Program-made: the position numbers and the translations under genes | Notes under the pieces: model-generated | What the model was told of the DNA's origin: nothing | The model's input: the letters and a program-made list of their open reading frames with translations, nothing else | Databases searched by the model: none | Assembly: GCA_012274445.1 (NCBI GenBank) | Contig: JAAROD010000033.1 | Coordinates: 1,364,001-1,428,000, forward strand | Source: Sclerotiophoma versabilis | Lineage: Eukaryota > Ascomycota > Dothideomycetes > Pleosporales > Didymellaceae | Reading direction: 5' to 3' | Length of the DNA stretch: 64,000 bases | Shown here: one piece after another, positions 1-8,939 of the stretch | Numbering within the stretch: position 1 is the first letter of the stretch | Layout of the letters: each line of letters opens with the position of its first letter

Positions 1-142
1 CAGGTGCCACTCGCTTTGGTCTGTTGATCGAACTGCACCAGAGAGAACACAAGCCACGGCCACTGCATTGCGGGCATGCAAGCTGCAAGGCTTCAGTTTC
101 GGGTAGGAGAGGCGCTAAAGGAGAGGTTTTTGTAGGCTTCGT

Positions 143-1204
143 CTAGCCGTCTAGCTCACCCTCCTCACTGCCCCTCTCTGTCGCGTTGCCAGCCCCGTTC
201 GCGGGGGGTTGATTTTGACTCGAGTCTTGCCCAGTCATTTGCACGCCTTCCATGCTTCGTGGTGTGTCGCCAAAATCGATGCCGTCTTCGGGTGTTCTAA
301 GCCCAGAATACTTGTTCATGTCATCGTCCCTATCTGGGGATCTCTCGTATATGTCTGCCATGAGGTTGCAGGCTCTTCTGATATCGCGTAGCTTGACATG
401 CTGAATCTCCCACCATGGCTTGCCATCATCATCCTCGAGGGTGACCTCAGCCATACGAGCGCCACAGTATAGAGATGCTGCTGCAATGGTCCGCGAATCG
501 AATAGAAGGCACATTTGTGTAAGGGCAGAGTCGGCCAAGAATGCCCACGCAGAATTGCGCAGCTTCTTGTTGTGTTCAACGCCGTAGTACTTCATCATGT
601 CGTACATCGTCTTGTATGGCGATTCGACATTCAGATCGAAGCACAAGCTCTCTAGCAGTACGTCTTCGCTGTACAAGATTGTGTCTCGCCATTTCCAGAA
701 GTCCTTGGTCTGTTCATCGACGAGCTTGTTCGGGTCCTTGAGTGCGACTCGTACACATGCTACAACCAGCTCCTTCATCTTCCGGCAATTTTCCTCGACC
801 TTCGTAGCCAGGAACAAAGCGGTTGCAGCAACTTGCTGGCAGTGTGTTAGACACGTTCGAGCACCTGCAGATCCACCAAATGTACTTACGTAGTGATGTA
901 ACGGTTTGTAGCCAGGCTTCGGCTTCAGGCTGTTCCTCATGAGGTATCGGTTGAAGAAGACGGCGGCTGTGCTGAGGGTGGTTTGTGGTAGTTTGAGCAT
1001 CATTCCCACTTGCAAGATGAAATTCACTCCTTTCCGCCGCAAGGTGCGCTCTTCCTCTGGTGCCATCCCATCCAATATCGAGGGCGCTCGTTCTAGCTCA
1101 TCTTCGACAAAGATCCATTGTTGCTCTGCTTCAACTACCGGCGGTGGTGGCGGTCGTGGGCGCTCACGTCTCGGCGGCTGTGGTGCGCCTGCAGCTGGTA
1201 CCAT
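143..1204 (-). CDS. Cyclin K/T-like transcription cyclin
   Basis: This is a cyclin of the type that partners transcriptional CDKs acting on RNA polymerase II (P-TEFb-like; compare fission yeast Pch1). The cyclin box includes AVFFNRYLM and, after splicing, QVAATALFLATKVEEN; a second helical repeat follows (SALTQMCLLFDSRTIAAASLY). The C-terminus is acidic and disordered. The first in-frame ATG is at 1204. An intron at 836-889 has donor GTAAGT, branch site CTAAC and acceptor CAG. It is 54 nt long and free of stops, so an unspliced frame reads straight through with 18 extra residues inside the cyclin box. The spliced protein is 335 residues. The family is clear; which CDK it binds is inference. 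Confidence 0.85.
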   Translation of the reverse strand: MVPAAGAPQPPRRERPRPPPPPVVEAEQQWIFVEDELERAPSILDGMAPEEERTLRRKGVNFILQVGMMLKLPQTTLSTAAVFFNRYLMRNSLKPKPGYKPLHHYVSTFGGSAGARTCLTHCQQVAATALFLATKVEENCRKMKELVVACVRVALKDPNKLVDEQTKDFWKWRDTILYSEDVLLESLCFDLNVESPYKTMYDMMKYYGVEHNKKLRNSAWAFLADSALTQMCLLFDSRTIAAASLYCGARMAEVTLEDDDGKPWWEIQHVKLRDIRRACNLMADIYERSPDRDDDMNKYSGLRTPEDGIDFGDTPRSMEGVQMTGQDSSQNQPPANGAGNATERGSEEGELDG

Positions 1205-2924
1205 CACCGGAGATGTCGCAGCGAAATTATGTGGTCTGCGATGCGCGGCGCGAACAAGAGCCGCTCAAACGGTCGTTACAAGAGCAGTAGTTGGTGGTAA
1301 GAGTGTGAGAAACAGCGATAGGGTTGCAATATGGTTTTGGGGAGAGCAGATCGCTGCGGGGTTATTGTGGTGTGGTGGTGTGGTGGTGTGGTGGTGTTGG
1401 AGGAATGGGATCCCAAGGTTGACGTTCCAAGGTTGTCAGTGCTCTCTCCCGCGGCGATCGAGCAAGGGTCAGCTTGCCAAGGCGAGGCTGAACGAACGCC
1501 TGCATGGGTCTCGAAATCTCCACGAACACCGTGTATCAACGACAACTGCAGCGACGACAACTGCAGCGACGACAACTGCAGCGACGACAACTGCAGCGAC
1601 GACAACTGCAGCGACTATACTGACAACTTTACTTGCTACCTAGTCTCGTAGATCCCTCCAGGAACAAGGCAAAGCACAAGATCACAGCGAAGCTACTTCG
1701 ACACCTTTGCTTCTCGCGTGTTTTCCAAAAATTTCTCGTTGGTTGTATCCGGCATCGTTCCCGTAGACGCCTTGGGGGTCACTCTTTTGCGCTGTAACAT
1801 TTAGACTGTCTTGCAGCGGTTTCTGCGTGCTTGAATTGACTGAAGACATGCAGTTTGCGCTCATATGAGCTGATCGCCAGGTGGTGTTCGGATCGGTTGC
1901 GGCATACTTGTTGGGCTCAAGCGTCAACTTCACGTAATTCTATCCAGCGCATTAAACGTCGCTGACATACCTTGAATCCCTACACAAATGCAAGTGTCAA
2001 AAGGTGTGACATCGACGTGATGCACAAGGGCAGCCCGCTCCTTCTCGCTTGGCTCAAAGTGGAAGTCTAAGTGTTTTTCTCAACGTCACGACTTTACGCG
2101 CAACCGTGTTCACGCGTCGCACCAACGTCAACCTAGCCTCCAACCACTCTTCCAGCCTCCCTAACATTATCGGTTGTCGGGCCACCCTTCGATGCAATCC
2201 ACGAAATCGATCGTGCATGGTCGGCAATCTCAAAGCGCATCCCATGTGCCCCACCGTGTCCCTGGCGCTAGCCTGCGTGTTGACGTCTGCCAGAAGTCTT
2301 TCAACTCGATGATGCTAGCGTCATATCAACACAAGCTCAGAGGTGATCGTTCAGTCGCACTCTAGAAAATTCTGAGCGTAAGCAGATGATCATGCATACA
2401 GCGAAGATGAGGCTCAACAATTCAAGTGAACCCATGAGCAAACTTCAGCTCTCCATCCAGCAATTTCATACTATTTTCTTGAACCCCAGATCGTCAGGCC
2501 AATCGTTCTCCGTAGCATGACGCAATACCTGTCTCCACAAAGCAAAGACGCTCTCGCGGCTACCGCATAGCTCCCGCTTTGGTACACAATTCTATCACCT
2601 GGATCGTCATGTACCTGCCCACTTGCAGTCCCTGACACTGCACGGTTAGCCTAGTGCACCGAACATGTGGTCCTCTTCATACATCATGGTGTCATGATCT
2701 GGGACTCTATGGAAACCATGACAGCTGAGCATGAAGCACTGGCAACATAGCTAACCTCCGCGTTTGACATGCATGACGTACGTTTGCGAGATGTTACAAT
2801 ACTTAATCTGAGCTTTCCATCTGTGTCACACTGCATAAACTCAACAACATTCTTCCACAATCTCTAGAATCACATTCTATACTCACTTAAGTTACTCTCA
2901 TCCAACATTACACACACAATCAAA
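1205..2924. other. Intergenic, no gene recognised
   Basis: This is the region between the cyclin start and the small CHZ-like gene. It has GT-rich runs near 1369-1400 and the 15-bp tandem repeat at 1541-1615. Open frames here on either strand are short or low-complexity and show no family signature. It probably holds the promoters of both flanking genes. Confidence 0.5.
1541..1615. repeat. 15-bp minisatellite, five perfect copies
   Basis: Five identical head-to-tail copies of GACAACTGCAGCGAC run from 1541 to 1615. The copies are perfect, which points to recent expansion. The array lies about 340 bp upstream of the cyclin start codon. The unit is a multiple of three, so open frames cross it (DNCSD-type repeats), but nothing suggests it is translated. 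Confidence 0.95.
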
Positions 2925-3376
2925 ATGGGTTCCGAGCAAGAGAAGGGTTACGAGAGCCGGTACGTTCTAATCACTAGCACATCTTTGCAGTTATCTTCTA
3001 CGGCACATTCCAAACAGCATAACCTCACCTTCATATGAGTACTTAGATTTGAACTGACAACCACGTAGTACCGGTCAGAGCGAGATTCGTGTCCTCAAGG
3101 ACGATGCACCCATTGAAACAACTGAGTACAATGACCGTGAGGCTGCCGACTCTGACAGGCAACTTGGTAAATCTTCTACGTCTCATGTCATTCGACTCCT
3201 GTCACTAACGCACACCAGAGCGCGATGAGAAGGATGCTATCGACCAAGGCAACATCCTCAACGACCGCACACGCGGTGCGACCAAGCAGTCGGGCACTTA
3301 CACTGAGCCTGGTGATGAGGAGGGCCTCGAGCGCGCCGTTGAGGACAACGATGGTACCTCTTCTGGGCGTCAGTAG
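2925..3376 (+). CDS. Small hydrophilic protein with CHZ-like motif
   Basis: This three-exon gene is too fragmented to appear as a single open frame. Exons are 2925-2959, 3069-3166 and 3219-3376, with introns GTACGT...GTAG and GTAAAT...CCAG. Phases match across both junctions and give 96 residues beginning MGSEQEKGYESR and ending TSSGRQ. The protein is highly charged, with no signal peptide or membrane segment. The stretch AIDQGNILNDRTRG followed by a GTYTEPGDEEGLE tail resembles the CHZ histone-chaperone motif (IDxxNII..RRTRG), which binds H2A.Z-H2B in yeast Chz1. That assignment is tentative; it could instead be a small stress-type hydrophilic protein. The gene model itself is well supported by phase, codon use and a CAAAATGG start context. 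Confidence 0.72.
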
Positions 3377-3747
3377 ATGTCAAGCACAACATTGTATCGT
3401 ATGAGCGCTGTTTATAATATTTCTTTGCAAATCATGAACGAATAATACACCACTAATCACACACCTATATGCTTTCCCTGTTCACAGCCTCTTATTCTTT
3501 TCTAAGAAAGTTTTGTACAGTACCTGTCATCTGTACATTCTGCATGTGATACTATATCATAACCAATGTCATTACAGAAGCGTCTTTCTACCCGTCACCT
3601 TCCCACTGCCAGTTATCGAGTTTTGAAAAACCAACCTGGGAGCAGAATTCGATCACGTAAAGAAAAGACTATCCTAAAAACCTGAGCACACTGTAAGGTT
3701 CACCGGTAGAGATCTCGGAAGCAACAGGTATCAACAGCATACCAGAA
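3377..3747. other. Intergenic
   Basis: 3' region of the small CHZ-like gene and promoter of the next gene on the same strand. It is AT-rich around 3400-3560. No gene or structured element recognised. Confidence 0.5.
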
Positions 3748-4947
3748 ATGTCACTTTTGTTTTCACCTCCTCCCCTTCGGCACCTTTGCAAACGCACCGC
3801 GCACATGACAACCGCGAAATTCTTCCTACCATGTCAAGTCCCGGTACCATCTTTACGCCGCGCAAATCGCTCCTTCGCCTCCATCATGCCATCGTCCCGC
3901 GAATCCCGCAAGTCCCATAACGAGCGCGTTGCGCGTGAAAAAGCGCTACGCACTCACGTATACATATCCGGTCTTTCAGGGCAACATACGCTCGAGACTG
4001 GATTGGCGTACTACTACCGGGGCCATTATATCTATACGTATCCGGCTGGCACCCTCATCGAACCAATTCCTTACAGCACGAGGAAGGGCATCATGATTCA
4101 GGGCATTGTGTCGGATTCGGCGCCAGAATATGACAGTGATGCAAAGGACCTGGTCGCGGAAGACAGCATCTCAGCTCTATCCGTCAGCATTGCCGGCTTA
4201 AACGTGACCAAGGAGGAGAGCGAGGAGAGCCAGCCGATCGAAACCGCAGAGGCCGTCGAGGCACTGACTACCGCCTCCACGCCTCCAAGCTACCTCTCCA
4301 GTGCGCCCACTGCTGAGGTAGCAAAGTCCTCAAGCCGCGCGCTCTCCCCCTTAACCCGTACACCGGAAGGTACCGAGGAGCTGCACGCACCGCTCTCGTC
4401 GCTCATCGCGCTGCGCAATGTCGCGCCGGACGGTTTCACCCCGCGCCACGGACTCTCTTTCCTCGCTTCCTCCGCCCCAGGAAGCCGCCTCGCTTCCCGC
4501 GCCGCTTCACCCTCCGGTCTACGACCCACAAGCAGCCACATCGGTCTGGTTCGTCTGGGTTCTATACGCGGTCATACCCACCCATACTCGCCTCGCTACA
4601 CCAAAAGCAGAGCTGATTCCCCAGCAGAAGACACACTTTCTCGTTCCGCCTCTTCGGCGGGCTACCTCTATGGTCTCGGCGACCATGCGCTGTCTGCGGA
4701 AGATCTACAGCGTCCTGAGGGCGTCGAGGGCTCTATGGTGTTGGGTGGTGGTGGTGCAAGGGTGGCGCCGTGCGCTATTCACGGTGAGGAGTGCGATGGT
4801 GTGGCGACGGAGCGGGTGTGGAAGACGGAAGAGATGAGGCGAGGAGGTGGGTTCGTGGAAGAAGTTGCAATGGTTGATGCGGGCGGGAGGGTGATGGTGG
4901 ATTGGGCGGGGTTGTTGGAGGAGGCGAGGGAGGGGGGTGGTCAGTAA
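3748..4947 (+). CDS. Uncharacterised Ser/Ala-rich fungal protein
   Basis: I do not recognise this family. It is a single open frame of 399 residues from ATG 3748. The first 46 residues are basic and contain RHLCKRTAHMTTAKFF and a cluster of Arg/Ser, which could be a mitochondrial presequence. A second possible start is the Met at 3886 (MPSSRESRKSH). Residues about 60-110 are the most ordered-looking part and are rich in Tyr (GLAYYYRGHYIYTYPAG), followed by an acidic stretch and a long Ser/Ala/Pro-rich region. The C-terminus is Gly/Val/Glu rich. Codon use is ordinary and the frame is long, so it is probably a real gene. Function unknown. Confidence 0.65.
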   Translation: MSLLFSPPPLRHLCKRTAHMTTAKFFLPCQVPVPSLRRANRSFASIMPSSRESRKSHNERVAREKALRTHVYISGLSGQHTLETGLAYYYRGHYIYTYPAGTLIEPIPYSTRKGIMIQGIVSDSAPEYDSDAKDLVAEDSISALSVSIAGLNVTKEESEESQPIETAEAVEALTTASTPPSYLSSAPTAEVAKSSSRALSPLTRTPEGTEELHAPLSSLIALRNVAPDGFTPRHGLSFLASSAPGSRLASRAASPSGLRPTSSHIGLVRLGSIRGHTHPYSPRYTKSRADSPAEDTLSRSASSAGYLYGLGDHALSAEDLQRPEGVEGSMVLGGGGARVAPCAIHGEECDGVATERVWKTEEMRRGGGFVEEVAMVDAGGRVMVDWAGLLEEAREGGGQ

Positions 4948-5145
4948 GAATGTTGGTGCACGGTTTGGGATGCTCCGGTTCGTTGTCGATTATATCAGCG
5001 CGATGTTGGAGTTTGGAAGATTAACGGTACCTGACGGTGTGGATCTAGGAAAGGAAAGCGCTGTTTGGTCCGTGAATGGGAAGTAAATGTACATTAGTGG
5101 TCTCAAAATGTTGAAAAATCAAAACTTCTTCTATATGCCGATGCC

Positions 5146-6672
5146 TCATGAGCAAGCAGTAGGCCTCGTGCCTTGGAAACTCTCCCTTCTTCCCCAGTTC
5201 CTCGGTTGCCTCTTCAAGAAAGCTCCCACTGCGCCGAGGTACCCCTCATGCCTGAGAAAGTAAGCCTGCTTGCTGTTCTTCGACCAAAATCGGATGGCGT
5301 AAGACAACGTATTCATCGTTTGAGCGTGGCCTCCAATGAACGAGCCACCAAAGTAGATGCGCTCCAAACCATGCTTTTCAGCATGCAGATAGGCGATTTG
5401 ACCGATGTTGTTCGACACAGCGTACAGCAGTGACCTCGAGATGTCCTCAGGTGCGAAGCCACTGGGCGAGTGCTGCAGTTCTGATGAGCCTTCCACGTGC
5501 TCTTCCTCTCCACGGCGCTTGAAGTCACCGTTGCAACCATCTTCTGCGTCCCGTTCAGCTGCACGCTTCTTCTTGTAAACCTTACCGAAGGATGATGCGA
5601 TATGTGTGCTCTTTAGTCCAATCTTGTTGTATGCTTGGCCGTAGATGTCGCCGACCAGCAGATCAACCGTTGAATTGTCGCCCTTCTCGGCTAGCTTCAA
5701 CATGTCGTCGAAGCTTCGTGCTCCTGTCAGCATGGACAGCAGCCCCCAGAGTGTTCCGCCCCCCAGTGATGTACCACCGATTCGTTCGAACTTCTGAGGA
5801 CCTGAGACCTTGACCATTGAAACACCAGATCCGATGTTGACGAGCAGGTAGGGATAGATGTTTGGTGGGTCGGGTGGATGTGCGACAAACTCCATGGGCT
5901 GGTCTTCGCTGTAGGTGAATACTTCGTTGGGAATCTCGTTGATGAAGAAGTCGAGGCCTGCTGCTGTCAATCCTGGTGTTCATGTCTTTACTAATCATGT
6001 CAGGCTCACCCGTGATCAGACTCTCCATCTCATCCTCCCTGATGACCTCGACACCCAGCGCTTCTGTGATCTTGTCGTAGTACTTGTATGCACCACCGCC
6101 TGTCGCCATGACACAGATGTCGCTGGGAGCTGTGCCATTGTCTCTATGGTCGGAGACCAGCTTGCGCATGAAGTCTACGCATGTGTCTATCCGGTCGGTC
6201 TCAAACTTGAGGAAGTTCAGTCGACCGCCAAGGGAGTCGTCGCCATGTTCGCGGGAGAAGTACACGAGCTTTGCGAGAGAGCCTCCAATCTGCGCGCGCA
6301 CACGTTAGCACAGTGTCCAGAGATGCAAGGGGACTGTCGCGTGCCCCGTACAACCGGGCACGCGACACCGGGTATACGCACATCCACCGCAATGTGGCTC
6401 ACGACTGCTGTGTGGTTTGGCAGTCTGATGTCTTTGGGGTCGTGCTCGTAATCTTCGCTCTGCGGGGTGCCGGGGTGTTCCTCGTCGACGATGAACGCGC
6501 CCTGCACGTTGATCTTCACATTTCCTGGGTGCAGTATCGTATCGTGGATGTCGCTTTGCGCAGTGGCCCGCCTCGGCCGCGTCGGTATGGTGCTTGCCAG
6601 CGATTGCGCATGGCGAGCACGCGATGCAGCGCTGCCGGTTTCTCCCGTCGCGGGGTCCTGCGCTGGCGACAT
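5146..6672 (-). CDS. Pantothenate kinase (eukaryotic PanK)
   Basis: Pantothenate kinase phosphorylates pantothenate with ATP, the first and usually rate-limiting step of coenzyme A synthesis, in the cytosol. Exons (minus strand) are 6672-6382, 6289-6010 and 5957-5146, giving 460 residues. The nucleotide-binding DIGGSLAKL motif is created by joining exons 1 and 2; ATGGGAYKYYDK, VNIGSGVSMVKV and GGTSLGGGTLWGL follow, all typical of the type II/eukaryotic PanK actin-like fold. The middle carries a low-complexity insert (about KRRGEEEHVEGSSE). For the second intron (52 nt) I chose the most distal of several nearby AGs because it restores the conserved ITGLDFF junction. The start MSPAQDP at 6672 is preferred; the open frame continues upstream but is compositionally unlike coding sequence. 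Confidence 0.9.
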
Positions 6673-7701
6673 GGATGCGGGTGAAGCTAGTCTTGGCTGC
6701 AGGCGTGCCCTCTTTCTTCGATGGCGCACGCTCTGCGTTCGTCTCGCGGTGAACTGGTAAGGGGAGTGGTGTGGGGAATGGTGACTCGGTAGCGAGGGAA
6801 AAGTAGGACGCGTGGATAGTGATAGCCCTTCCATCTGTCCGCTTTGTAACTGGGGTGATCTGGTGTTCTGCGCAGAATACAGCCCAAGGAGGTCAACCAA
6901 AACTTGTCAGAAACTGTTGACAATCGTGCGGCAGCCCCGGCGAGTAATATAACGTCTCCATACTTTCGGCGCAATGGACGCTGTAGAATGAGCTACTACC
7001 CGAGATCCACGGTCCTGCTAAGCTCGGCAACATGGTGGACGGTGAACTGGAGAACCGAGGACCACGGGGATTGATTGTGGGGTTCGATCTGATAAGACAA
7101 GCCGAGGAGTCTGCTATCCGCGGACACCGAGTGTTTGAGCTGAGATCACTGTCACGAAAGCTTCTCACGTTTCATGCCAGATGTTCTTCTACGCGGTTGA
7201 AGAAGAAGACGTGGCGGGCTCAATGCTGTTCAGGTGCCTCTCAAGACACAACGCACGTGCTGCAACTGCCAAAGTGGCAGCTGCACTACGTCATGACAGC
7301 TTTTTGTGCAATGAGATGTCCTGCGGCTAGTTGACCGTCACACTATAGATGTCTTCAGATTGACATTACTTCAACTAGCAATTCCGCAGCGACTTTCTGC
7401 TGCAAGGCACAATTTCAGCCCGTCGATGACGTCGTGTGCTCGTCAATTCCTTCGTTCTTCCAGACCTCGCCCTGCAAATCCAAGCGAACACACAATTCAC
7501 AAAAGCCAAGCTGTCCTTCCTGGTCGCAACTTCCAGAATCAAATACGATATTTCACATTGACCTTGAACACACTTCAAACAGGTGCACTATTGACGAGAC
7601 AATACATTCCACCCACCACCTCCAGGCCAACGGCATCACTCCTAGCATCCATCAAACCCCATCTAGTATTTCCCCGGTTTCTCTCTACATCAGCCGCCAA
7701 C
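6673..7701. other. Divergent promoter region
   Basis: About 1 kb between the PanK start and the MSWMDSW start of the zinc-binding protein gene. The right half (from 7426) is open in frame with that downstream gene and may encode an N-terminal extension. No other gene seen. Confidence 0.45.
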
Positions 7702-8766
7702 ATGTCTTGGATGGACTCCTGGTCGCGGCCCTCAAAATCTCAAGCCACGCCCCCACCACTCTACCTTACCATTGGCGACTCGGTGCCCTACTGTCACACT
7801 TGCGGCCGCGTAATCGGCGACCGCAAGAAAACATCTAGCGCAACAGAAGTGAAATACTGTTCTCAGCGCTGCAGGCACCAAAAGCCTGGACCCCTGGACC
7901 GCAAGATCGAAGCAACATTCGCCAAACTTCTAGAAGGCGCCACTCCAGAGTCGATCAAGGAAGAGCAGGAACAAGCTAAGAAAGGTCAAGAGGCAGACAG
8001 CAAAGAAAACGCACGAAAGTCCTTGGAGAAGGGGGATACGGCAGACGAAGACGAAAGCTCGAAATTCGGCAAAAAGAAATCGCACAAGAAGAAAACTTCC
8101 AAGACGAAGAATACGCCTAAAGGCGACCACCGCGTCATAATCGACTGCACCGCCGTCGAGGAACTCGTTTTCGACCGCGAGAAGGACCCGGAGAAGGTCT
8201 ATGGGCGGCGCAAAAACCGCCGCGCACGCTTCGTTGTTGAAAAGCCCGAGGACTGGAGAAGCGTTGACATGGTCGACAAGCCCGAGCCTCTGGCCTCCAC
8301 AACCGCAGCAGGACGAGACACTACATCCTCTGCCGAAGACACATATAGCGACTCTGAGCCCGAGGAGGGCGGCATCGCGCTCGAGAACGGACCTAGCACC
8401 CCTCACGATGACAAACCAGACACCATCGAATATGGCTACGGCGGCGGCAAGGTCCGGCCGCCGCAAGACCAGTCCGATATCAACGGCTCCGTTGGCGGCG
8501 AAAAAGGATGGGCAGAGCGACAAAACGAGACCGAGGAGGCGAAGCAAAGGCGTTTGCAAGGGCAGCGGCGCGCTGATGAGCGGGAGATGGTGCGCAAGGC
8601 CGCAAGGCGCGGGTGTGCCTTTGGCTTTGTCATCGAGGGAGACGCTGGCGTGAGGGGTGGGGAGAAAGGAGAGAGAAGAAAGTGCGAAGCAGTCATGAAG
8701 GGGGCGGTGGTAGAAGCAAGTTTTGCAAAGGGAGAATGGGGTGTGCGGTGGAGAGAGAAGATCTGA
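7702..8766 (+). CDS. DUF2256-like zinc-binding protein
   Basis: Function is unknown. The product is 354 residues from the ATG at 7702. Near the N-terminus, residues about 28-56 carry a four-cysteine knuckle (YCHTCGRVIGDRKK, then VKYCSQRCRHQ), C-x2-C...C-x3-C, which resembles the small DUF2256 zinc-binding family. It is followed by GPLDRKIEATFAKLLEG, a long Lys/Glu-rich segment (KKKSHKKKTSKTKNTPKG), then HRVIIDCTAVEELVF. The C-terminus is charged and Arg-rich. The same frame is open upstream to an ATG at 7426, and that extension looks like a mitochondrial targeting sequence; see findings. The gene converges on the telomere-binding protein gene, with about 170 bp between stop codons. Confidence 0.72.
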   Translation: MSWMDSWSRPSKSQATPPPLYLTIGDSVPYCHTCGRVIGDRKKTSSATEVKYCSQRCRHQKPGPLDRKIEATFAKLLEGATPESIKEEQEQAKKGQEADSKENARKSLEKGDTADEDESSKFGKKKSHKKKTSKTKNTPKGDHRVIIDCTAVEELVFDREKDPEKVYGRRKNRRARFVVEKPEDWRSVDMVDKPEPLASTTAAGRDTTSSAEDTYSDSEPEEGGIALENGPSTPHDDKPDTIEYGYGGGKVRPPQDQSDINGSVGGEKGWAERQNETEEAKQRRLQGQRRADEREMVRKAARRGCAFGFVIEGDAGVRGGEKGERRKCEAVMKGAVVEASFAKGEWGVRWREKI

Positions 8767-8939
8767 GGTGCTTTGAACCAGAGAACTTGAACGCCAAAGG
8801 CGAACCACAATGTAAGATTATAACACAACTCAACGCATGACGCAACGCGGCGTCAGGTATCAATAACACCAATTTCGCCTCCCAAACCCGCGTATCTTCG
8901 TAGTCTTGGAATCGCACGAGAGCATAGCCATCAAATACA

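Noticed and set aside
939..1643. 234-codon plus-strand frame crossing the 15-bp minisatellite
   Set aside because: Overlaps the cyclin gene antisense and low-complexity repeats; no signal of selection for coding.
7930..8808. 292-codon minus-strand open frame rich in Leu, Phe and Cys
   Set aside because: Antisense of the Lys/Glu-rich part of the zinc-binding protein gene; hydrophobicity results from reading AAG/GAG codons backwards.
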